Origin: Syntrophobacterales bacterium
GTDB taxonomy: Bacteria; Desulfobacterota; Syntrophobacteria; BM002
Direction of reading: 5' to 3'
Assembly: GCA_030613915.1 (NCBI GenBank)
Contig: JAUWKY010000035.1
Location: 1-10,705, forward strand
Length of the DNA: 10,705 bases
The notes below the pieces were generated by a model that was not told the origin of the DNA, ran no database searches, and saw only the letters and a program-made list of their open reading frames with translations. Position numbers and translations under genes: made by a program. Below are positions 5,816 through 10,705 of the stretch, piece by piece (the stretch's first letter is position 1; each line of letters starts with the position of its first letter).

Positions 5816-7203
5816 GATTCTTTGCCTACTCCTGACGCTTGTCCCCCAGGATTGAAAAAGATGGTTCTGATGATATTGTACAGGAAAATGAGGGCACTGC
5901 TAACGATCAACACCCCCATCGCGCCCCTGAAGATATTGTAATGATGAAGCTGCGGCAGGAGCCGGTAGACTGTTTCTCCGCTCCGCCAACCGTGCCCCTG
6001 AATGAGACCCGACATGGTCAAACCGATCATGAAACCACTCATTCCTATCAAGACCAACCAATACTGGAGTTCCGCAAGTGATTTGCTAAAAATAGGTTTC
6101 CCGGTGATTTTCGGCAAGATGTAGTACATCCCCCCCAGGGCTATAAACCCTGCGAACCCTAGAACTCCCATATGGGCGTGAGCCACCACCCAGTTGCTGA
6201 AGTGAGTGATCCGTTGAACTACGGGCAGGGAGTGCGCAGGGCCCTGGATGCAGGTGAAAAGATAGATAACTGAGCCGGCCAAGACGAACTTGGCCCCCAC
6301 ATCAGCCTGGATCTGGCCCAGCTTTCCCTTGGCCGTGTACCAGAGGTTGATGAGAACAACCATCACCGGAATGATCATGCCAATGCTGCCCACAATGGAG
6401 ACCACTTTGAGCCAGGTGGGGGCAGGGGTCTGGAGGAGGTGATGAGTTCCTATATGAGAGTACATCACCAGGAGCGACCAGAATCCCACCAACGAGAGGG
6501 TGTGACTATAGAGAGGGGTCCGACTAGCACTGGGTATGACATAATAGGCCACGGCAACAGCAAGAGGGGTGAGCAGCAGCCCGAGGACATTGTGCCCGTA
6601 AAACCAGAGAATGATGGCATCGGGCATCCCTGCCAAGGCCCCTGAGCCTGGAACCCAGATGACATTGCCAATGCAATAGGTGATAGCACTCAATATGACA
6701 GCGGCAAGAACGTACCAGACCGATACATAGAGGAGGGGCTCTTTTCTCTGTTTCACGGTCATAAACAGATTGAAGCAGATGAGGCCAAAGAGAAGGACCA
6801 CCACAAGGTCCAGCGGCCAGATCAATTCTGCATACTCTCTACCCTGAGTGTATCCCATCGCCAGGGTGATGCCCGCGGCAGCCACTGCAATATTCCATAG
6901 CAGTACAGTGATCATCCCCAGCTTCTCACTGTATAGCTCTGTTCGCAAGAGACTGGGGACCATGTAGAAGGACACTGACAGCAGGCCAGCGGTAACAAAG
7001 CCAAAAATCACTATATTGGTGTGTACGGGGCGAATCCTGCCGAGAACAAGCCAGCTGATGTTTCCCAAAAGATCGGGGGCAATGAATTCGATTGCGGTGG
7101 TGAGTCCAACAAGGGTGCCTATCACAAACCAGACGGCAGAAGTAATGCAAAAACCCCGGGCTGTCCTGTGGATTTGCGGCAAAGCGTTTGTAGTTGTAGC
7201 CAT
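5812..7203 (-). CDS. ccoN: cbb3-type (C-family) cytochrome c oxidase subunit I
   Basis: Predicted 463 residues (the family is usually about 470-480), about 12 membrane helices. It reduces oxygen to water at a haem b3-CuB centre in the inner membrane and pumps protons. Visible ligands: H61 in RPVHTN (low-spin haem b); H204 in WFYGHN and H254-H255 in GTHH (CuB); H342 and H344 in VVAHAHMG (the two b haems). Y248 lies 44 residues after H204 and 6 before H254, the position of the C-family cross-linked tyrosine, which identifies CcoN rather than an A- or B-type oxidase or a nitric oxide reductase. The start has AAGGAGG about 10 nt upstream. The stop overlaps the ccoO start. It is separated from the preceding ActA-like gene by a 94-nt gap containing a palindromic repeat. 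Confidence 0.96.
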   Translation of the reverse strand: MATTTNALPQIHRTARGFCITSAVWFVIGTLVGLTTAIEFIAPDLLGNISWLVLGRIRPVHTNIVIFGFVTAGLLSVSFYMVPSLLRTELYSEKLGMITVLLWNIAVAAAGITLAMGYTQGREYAELIWPLDLVVVLLFGLICFNLFMTVKQRKEPLLYVSVWYVLAAVILSAITYCIGNVIWVPGSGALAGMPDAIILWFYGHNVLGLLLTPLAVAVAYYVIPSASRTPLYSHTLSLVGFWSLLVMYSHIGTHHLLQTPAPTWLKVVSIVGSIGMIIPVMVVLINLWYTAKGKLGQIQADVGAKFVLAGSVIYLFTCIQGPAHSLPVVQRITHFSNWVVAHAHMGVLGFAGFIALGGMYYILPKITGKPIFSKSLAELQYWLVLIGMSGFMIGLTMSGLIQGHGWRSGETVYRLLPQLHHYNIFRGAMGVLIVSSALIFLYNIIRTIFFNPGGQASGVGKES

Positions 7204-7230
7204 ATAAGGTGGTCCTCCTTGTCCTAGAAC

Positions 7231-7294
7231 TGTAGAGTGGGCATTGCCTACCGACCTGAGATCCAGCTTGCTGGTGGGCGGTGCCCACCCTACA
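7231..7294. repeat. GTAGGGTGGGCA-type palindromic repeat upstream of ccoN
   Basis: Two 22-nt arms (7231-7252 and 7273-7294) are complementary at 18 of 22 positions around a 20-nt loop. The outer parts are TGTAGAGTGGGCA and TGCCCACCCTACA. It fills most of the gap between the ActA-like stop and the ccoN ribosome site. The form is that of a small non-autonomous palindromic element. In RNA it would be a stable stem-loop that could separate the ACIII and oxidase parts of the message. Confidence 0.7.
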
Positions 7295-7297
7295 TTG

Positions 7298-7861
7298 CTA
7301 ATTATGACAAGCCAGCCAACAGCCTAGGTTTGCCTTCTCTTTCTCGTGACATTGGATGCAAAATTCCATTTTAAAACGGACGCCTTTGAGCCTGTCCATG
7401 GTCTCCACGGCCCCATGGCATTTCTGGCAGGCGACTTCCTTTCTTATGTGCCGCTGGTGGTTGAAAAGGACGTGTTCCGGTAAATAGTTTACCTGGCGCC
7501 AAGGGGTCGGCGTTTTGGTATTGAAATAGTTGTGCTCCTTTTGAATTTCGGGATGTTTAGGAATAATGTACTTGTGGCAGTAGAGGCACTTCTCCACCGG
7601 GGGGATCCCTGGATAATTGGAACGACCCACATAGGGATGACAAAACTGACACTGGATCTCTTTTACCCCTGTGTGAATCCGGTGGCTGAATGGGATGGGT
7701 TGCTCAGGACCGATATCCGTTGCTGGTGGAATGTAGAAGTAGTAGAGAAAAGCGAGTACTAAGAAGACGCAGCAGCCCACAAGGAACAATGGTCCCTTAT
7801 TCATTTTCAGGATGGTGAGGAATTTTTGAACTGAGGAGGTGTTTTGCATCTGTTTACACAT
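7298..7861 (-). CDS. actA: ActA-like pentahaem cytochrome c subunit of Alternative Complex III
   Basis: Predicted 187 residues. Helix 24-43 anchors the protein, with the haem domain in the periplasm. Haem sites: CQFCH (71-75), CLYCH (92-96), CQKCH (145-149), CIQCH (168-172) and a terminal CWLACH (181-186), a CX3CH spacing. FSHRIHTG (H60, H63) and FNHQRH (H135, H138) supply likely bis-His ligands. PIPFSHRIHTG...CQFCH and CHGAVETMDR resemble the ActA pentahaem subunit, which accepts electrons from the quinol site of ACIII. ActA normally heads the cluster; here it follows actF. The first ATG (7861) overlaps the actF stop. The fifth codon is also ATG (7849) and lies at a better distance from the GAAGGGG upstream, so the start is uncertain by 4 residues. 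A generic class III-type multihaem cytochrome is the alternative. Confidence 0.82.
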   Translation of the reverse strand: MCKQMQNTSSVQKFLTILKMNKGPLFLVGCCVFLVLAFLYYFYIPPATDIGPEQPIPFSHRIHTGVKEIQCQFCHPYVGRSNYPGIPPVEKCLYCHKYIIPKHPEIQKEHNYFNTKTPTPWRQVNYLPEHVLFNHQRHIRKEVACQKCHGAVETMDRLKGVRFKMEFCIQCHEKEKANLGCWLACHN

Positions 7862-9014
7862 CCCCTTCAGTGACCGGGATAAGTTCCGGGAAACGCTTCA
7901 AGAAGAAGGTGACTGCCAAAGCCATTAGGCCCAAAAACCCCAGTGCTATCAACCCGTCTGTAAATCCGAGAGGAAGAGTTGCGACCTGGTGATTGAGTGC
8001 CGGCCCGAGGAGCAGAAGGTGTTCCAGCCAGAGTCCAACAAGGACCACCCCGCAAATCACGATCATGTAAAGGGGTTTCGTTTTTACCTTCTTGCTCAGG
8101 AGAACAAAGAACGGCATAACAAAACTGACCAGGCAGATAGTCCACGCCAAGGATTTCCAGGGATGTATCATGGTGCGTTGGATGACGTAGCTTGCTTCCT
8201 CCGGAATGTTTCCATACCAGATAACCAGGAGCTGAACATAAAAGAAGTCTGCCCACACCAGGCAAAATGCGAAGAAGAGTTTGCCCACATCATGAAAGTG
8301 AGCGGCAGAAAGTTCCGATCGGCTTCCTTGCACAAGGCGAAAAATGGCAGCGAGAATAATCAGAGCCCCTAAGCCGAGATAAAAGGCTTTGACAAAAGTG
8401 TAAGGCCCAAAGAGGGTGGAATACCAGTGGGGTTCCATGCTCATGATCAGATCAAACCCGATGAGGGTAAGAACCAGGGCGTAGGCAAGGACGTAAAGCA
8501 CAGCCAAAACTGACATCCTGCTTCGGCAAACATCAAGATCACTGCTGCTGCCTGTGGAGCGCTTACAGCGCAAACCATAGAAGAAATAGGCTAGCCCCAG
8601 GCCATAGAGGAGGACAAGACCTAGCAGATCCCGAGAAAATAGGAAAGGAATGTTGAGCCACACCTCCTTGCCGTGAAGATCCTGGTGCAGCCAGGGGAAG
8701 AGATATTCCTTGCCGAGGAAAAGCAGCAGAAAGAGGACCAAAGAGAGGGGGAAGAAGCCGATGAATGATTCGGCCAAATTTTGTAAGGGCTGGCTCCACC
8801 TAGCTTTGGCAAGATGCATCACCACTGAAAAGAGAACTGCGCCCTGGGCAATGGCCGACCACAGTAAGAAATTGATAAGATAGGCCTGCCAGGCCCGCTC
8901 CGGGTGGTCGCCGCTAAGCTGGAGCAAGAAGGCTCCAAAACCAACCAGCACCAAAATACCCGAGATTATGGCCGCGGTCCTGAACGAAGTAGTGGTTTGC
9001 TTAGTCTGTGCCAT
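7854..9014 (-). CDS. actF: Alternative Complex III membrane subunit ActF
   Basis: Predicted 386 residues with about ten membrane helices. Family motifs in order: RAWQAYLINF (40-49), VWLNIPFLFSRDLLGL (118-133), GFDLIMSMEPHWYSTLFG (186-203), HDVGKLFFAF (241-250), WYGNIPEE (266-273) and a late GLWLEH segment. This matches ActF, the large inner-membrane subunit that is a shortened relative of the NrfD-type subunit ActC and helps form the membrane core of ACIII. It has no cofactor motif of its own. It follows a 391-nt repeat-filled gap after actD, where many ACIII clusters carry actE, and overlaps the ActA-like gene by 8 nt. No strong ribosome site is visible before ATG 9014. Confidence 0.9.
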   Translation of the reverse strand: MAQTKQTTTSFRTAAIISGILVLVGFGAFLLQLSGDHPERAWQAYLINFLLWSAIAQGAVLFSVVMHLAKARWSQPLQNLAESFIGFFPLSLVLFLLLFLGKEYLFPWLHQDLHGKEVWLNIPFLFSRDLLGLVLLYGLGLAYFFYGLRCKRSTGSSSDLDVCRSRMSVLAVLYVLAYALVLTLIGFDLIMSMEPHWYSTLFGPYTFVKAFYLGLGALIILAAIFRLVQGSRSELSAAHFHDVGKLFFAFCLVWADFFYVQLLVIWYGNIPEEASYVIQRTMIHPWKSLAWTICLVSFVMPFFVLLSKKVKTKPLYMIVICGVVLVGLWLEHLLLLGPALNHQVATLPLGFTDGLIALGFLGLMALAVTFFLKRFPELIPVTEGDV

Positions 9015-9020
9015 AGGTTC

Positions 9021-9041
9021 AAATGTCTAAAGTGAGCTAAA
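9021..9041. repeat. CTAAAGTGAGC-type dispersed repeat, copy 2
   Basis: It matches 373-393 with one mismatch in the same orientation. Further degenerate units (GAACTAAAGTGCCTAAAAT, TCTAAAGT) continue to about 9068. Confidence 0.7.
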
Positions 9042-9082
9042 ATGAACTAAAGTGCCTAAAATATCTAAAGTATTTAAGGAAC

Positions 9083-9127
9083 GTTCAAATCGTTCAAATC
9101 GTAGAAATCGTAGAAGTCGTAGAAATC
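9083..9127. repeat. Five-unit 9-nt tandem repeat
   Basis: GTTCAAATC twice, then GTAGAAATC, GTAGAAGTC and GTAGAAATC, contiguous and without gaps. It lies upstream of actF on the transcript. Confidence 0.8.
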
Positions 9128-9178
9128 GCGACGTAATAATCTAAATTTCGCAATTCGCAATCCGCAGCCCAAAATCTA

Positions 9179-9203
9179 AAATCCCAAATCCCAAGCACCA
9201 AAT
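9179..9203. repeat. AAATCCCAAATCCCAAGC dispersed repeat, copy 2
   Basis: Twenty-five nt identical to 461-485 in the same orientation. It is followed by further AAAT-rich units (ACAAATAAATCTCAAATTCC). Confidence 0.85.
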
Positions 9204-9361
9204 TACAAATAAATCTCAAATTCCAATATTGGTCCTCCGGACTCCCCACCCTGCGGGCGGGTCCCCAGTTTCAAATGACCCAAACATATTTGGGATTCTT
9301 TTTTTGAGATGATGTTGTTGTTTTGAATTTTGAATTTCGGTCATTGGGATTTGTTTGTTAT

Positions 9362-9394
9362 TTGGGTTTTGTGATTTGTAATTTCCATCAACTT
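9362..9394. repeat. TTGGGTTTTGTGATTTG dispersed repeat, copy 2
   Basis: Thirty-three nt matching 581-613 with one mismatch. It ends 11 nt before the actD stop. Confidence 0.85.
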
Positions 9395-9405
9395 CCGCTT
9401 ACCGC

Positions 9406-9912
9406 TTACTCAAAAACTCTGACCTCTCCACCTTGGTTTGCAAAAAACTCTTCCACCTTTTCTCGATCTTCCTGCTCACAGGAGACAACAATACCGAATC
9501 GATCCGCGGAACATCGCGGATCGTATTGTTCCAGGCCTTCATAGTCGGGTAAACGGGTTTGGATCAAGAGACCCAGGACGTTGCCAATTACTGAAAAAAG
9601 AACGGTGAATTCGAACCCAACGATAACAAAAGGGAACCAGGCCACGATTGGTTTGCCCCAGACAATCAGGTTCCACTGGATAGCGGTGTATATTGCCAGG
9701 GCGAAACCGGTGAAAAACCCCAATATCCCGCCGGCAAGGGTAAACCACCCTACCGGACTCTTCTTGAGCTTCAAAGCGTCAAAAATCTTGTGACTGGGAA
9801 AAGGGCTGTGAACCCGGTCAATCTGCCACGGATACCCTGACATGTCCTCTATGACAGCAGCGGTCTTTTGTTCATCAGGAAAGAGCCCGATGACACTAAT
9901 ATCAGTCGCCAT
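9406..9912 (-). CDS. actD: Alternative Complex III subunit ActD (DUF3341)
   Basis: Predicted 168 residues from ATG 9912. This start is chosen because GGAGG lies 5 nt upstream; an ATG at 9924 would add MEGA but has no ribosome site. A soluble N-terminal part (ISVIGLFPDEQ, then HSPFPSHKIFDAL) is followed by SPVGWFTLAGGILG and two membrane helices (about 55-80 and 90-115), then a LPDYEG segment and a short alpha/beta C-terminus with VSCEQEDREKVEEFF. This is the DUF3341/ActD pattern, with the conserved 'SPFPxH' and 'SPVxxFTLxGG' motifs. ActD is a small membrane subunit of ACIII that contacts the NrfD-like core; it holds no cofactor. It overlaps the end of actC by 11 nt, indicating coupled translation. 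Confidence 0.9.
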   Translation of the reverse strand: MATDISVIGLFPDEQKTAAVIEDMSGYPWQIDRVHSPFPSHKIFDALKLKKSPVGWFTLAGGILGFFTGFALAIYTAIQWNLIVWGKPIVAWFPFVIVGFEFTVLFSVIGNVLGLLIQTRLPDYEGLEQYDPRCSADRFGIVVSCEQEDREKVEEFFANQGGEVRVFE

Positions 9913-10705
9913 GGCCCCCTCCATGATCCAAGGTCTCCTTCATCTCCGTCATAGACACTGAGGGCAGATGTTTGGCGAACAAACAGAATAGGAGAAAAAA
10001 CAGCGAGAAACTACCGAACATGATGCCATACTCTATGGCTGAAGGCGCATAAAGCCCCCAGGCGTGCGGGATGAAATCGTGAGCCACGCTGCCGCTGATG
10101 ATGACGAAACGCTCGTACCACATGCCTACGTTTATCAGAATGGAGATGCCAAGCAGCCAAGGGATGCTCGTTCGTATTCTTTTGAAGAAAAAGAGCAGGG
10201 GAACCAGACTGTTGCACACAACCATGATCCAGAATTGCAGGCTGTAGTCGCCCATGGCCCTCCAGCGAAACGCTTCCATCTCGACAGCGTTGTGACTGTA
10301 CCAGGCCAGAAAGTATTCGACTGCATAGGCATAGCCTACTATTAGCCCGGTGAAAATAATGGTTTTGGCAATGTTTTCCAAGACGTTGGTAGTGACAATT
10401 CTTTCGTAATGGAAGAGCTTGCGGAGGGGAATCATCAAGGTCAAGACCATAGCCAGTCCGGAATGGATGGCGCCGGCCACAAAATAGGGGGCAAAGATGG
10501 TACTGTGCCAACCGGGAACGATCCCCAGGGCAAAATCCCAGGAGACCACACTGTGCACAGAAACCACCAGAGGAGTTGCCAGGGCGGCAAAGAAGAGATA
10601 CCCCCGGGTGTAGTGCCGCCATTGCTCATGCTTGCCGGTCCAGCCAAGGGAGAGGATGGTAAAGATCTTCTTGCGAACTCCGGTAGCCTTGTCTCTCACT
10701 GCGGC
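9902..10705 (-). CDS. actC: Alternative Complex III NrfD-like membrane subunit ActC, C-terminal part
   Basis: The reading frame is open to the right edge, so the N-terminus is outside the window; 267 residues are visible. The GTG codon near 10699 is internal rather than a start because the frame continues through it. ATGVRKKIFTILSLGWTG, LATPLVVSVHSVVSWDFA, PGWHSTIFAPYFVAGAI and AVEYFLAWYSHN are the hallmarks of ActC, a member of the NrfD/PsrC family of integral membrane quinol-binding proteins. About six helices are visible, and the C-terminus is a His/Gly-rich tail (DHGGGHGD). ActC and the iron-sulfur/molybdopterin-like ActB (expected upstream, outside) form the quinol-oxidising core. Complete ActC proteins are about 450-480 residues, so roughly 40% is missing here. 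Confidence 0.92.
   Translation of the reverse strand, partial: AAVRDKATGVRKKIFTILSLGWTGKHEQWRHYTRGYLFFAALATPLVVSVHSVVSWDFALGIVPGWHSTIFAPYFVAGAIHSGLAMVLTLMIPLRKLFHYERIVTTNVLENIAKTIIFTGLIVGYAYAVEYFLAWYSHNAVEMEAFRWRAMGDYSLQFWIMVVCNSLVPLLFFFKRIRTSIPWLLGISILINVGMWYERFVIISGSVAHDFIPHAWGLYAPSAIEYGIMFGSFSLFFLLFCLFAKHLPSVSMTEMKETLDHGGGHGD

Larger units (their letters stand above)
9015..9405. other. Gene-free repeat block between actD and actF
   Basis: I find no coding sequence on either strand. From left to right it holds CTAAAGTG-type units (9021-9068), five 9-nt tandem units (9083-9127), an ATTCGCAATCCGCA motif (9153-9166, also at 655-668), AAATCCCAAATCCCAAGC (9179-9203), a palindrome CCAATATTGG (9223-9232), a GC-rich segment (about 9235-9265), a small hairpin CCCAAA-CATA-TTTGGG (9279-9294), and a TTGGGTTTTG motif (9362-9394). 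Its two halves are partly complementary (CAAATCCCAA against TTGGGATTTG). In canonical ACIII clusters actE would lie here. Confidence 0.8.

Noticed and set aside
9060..9088. Possible internal promoter for actF on the minus strand (TTGAAC, 17 nt, GATATT)
   Set aside because: Each hexamer matches the consensus at only 4 of 6 positions and lies in AT-rich tandem repeats where chance matches are likely.
9083..9127. Considered as a CRISPR-like array
   Set aside because: Units are 9 nt and contiguous with no spacers, and no cas genes are present.
9279..9301. Hairpin CCCAAA-CATA-TTTGGG followed by a T run, resembling a plus-strand intrinsic terminator
   Set aside because: No plus-strand gene precedes it, the stem is short and AT-rich, and it belongs to the AAATCCC/TTTGGG repeat family.

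Overview
The window holds most of a respiratory operon on the minus strand. It encodes an Alternative Complex III (ACIII, a quinol:cytochrome c oxidoreductase unrelated to bc1) followed directly by a C-family (cbb3-type) haem-copper oxidase and its copper-loading ATPase. Base composition is moderate. The host should be a Gram-negative bacterium that respires oxygen, probably at low tension. The intergenic DNA is full of short degenerate repeats of a style I associate with uncultured Desulfobacterota-like genomes; this lineage guess is low confidence and rests on memory of that style only.

Layout in the direction of transcription (right to left): actC (10705-9902, 5' end outside the window) overlaps actD (9912-9406). 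A 391-nt gene-free repeat block follows (9405-9015). Then come actF (9014-7854), overlapping a pentahaem actA-like gene (7861-7298); a palindromic repeat (7294-7231); ccoN (7203-5812), overlapping a ccoO fused to an extra cytochrome c domain (5815-4877); a 91-nt repeat-bearing gap; a ccoS-like gene (4785-4525); a 169-nt repeat-bearing gap; a small gene resembling the CcoP/FixP N-terminal membrane anchor (4355-4080); an unrecognised single-helix protein (4080-3853); a monohaem cytochrome c (3852-3328); and ccoI (3326-843). About 500 nt of repeats, including a REP-like double hairpin, separate ccoI from the 5' end of a citrate synthase gene (219-1), which runs off the left edge and has its own good ribosome site and a plausible sigma-70 promoter.

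Inferred function: ACIII (ActC/D/F, ActA haems, and ActB outside the window) oxidises quinol and passes electrons through c-type haems. The CcoO-cytochrome fusion and the separate monohaem cytochrome deliver them to CcoN, where oxygen is reduced. CcoI supplies copper for CuB and the CcoS-like protein helps assembly. The usual actA-B-C-D-E-F order is broken: the actA-like gene follows actF, and the only actE-like cytochrome lies beyond the oxidase genes. The usual CcoP appears to have been dismantled into a membrane anchor, an extra domain on CcoO and a free cytochrome. This suggests one integrated quinol-to-oxygen machine with rearranged subunits.

The most unusual features are the rearranged cytochrome subunits, the loss of a distal Met ligand in the free cytochrome, a CX3CH fifth haem site in the ActA-like protein, and a mosaic of shared repeat modules in the gaps between gene blocks.
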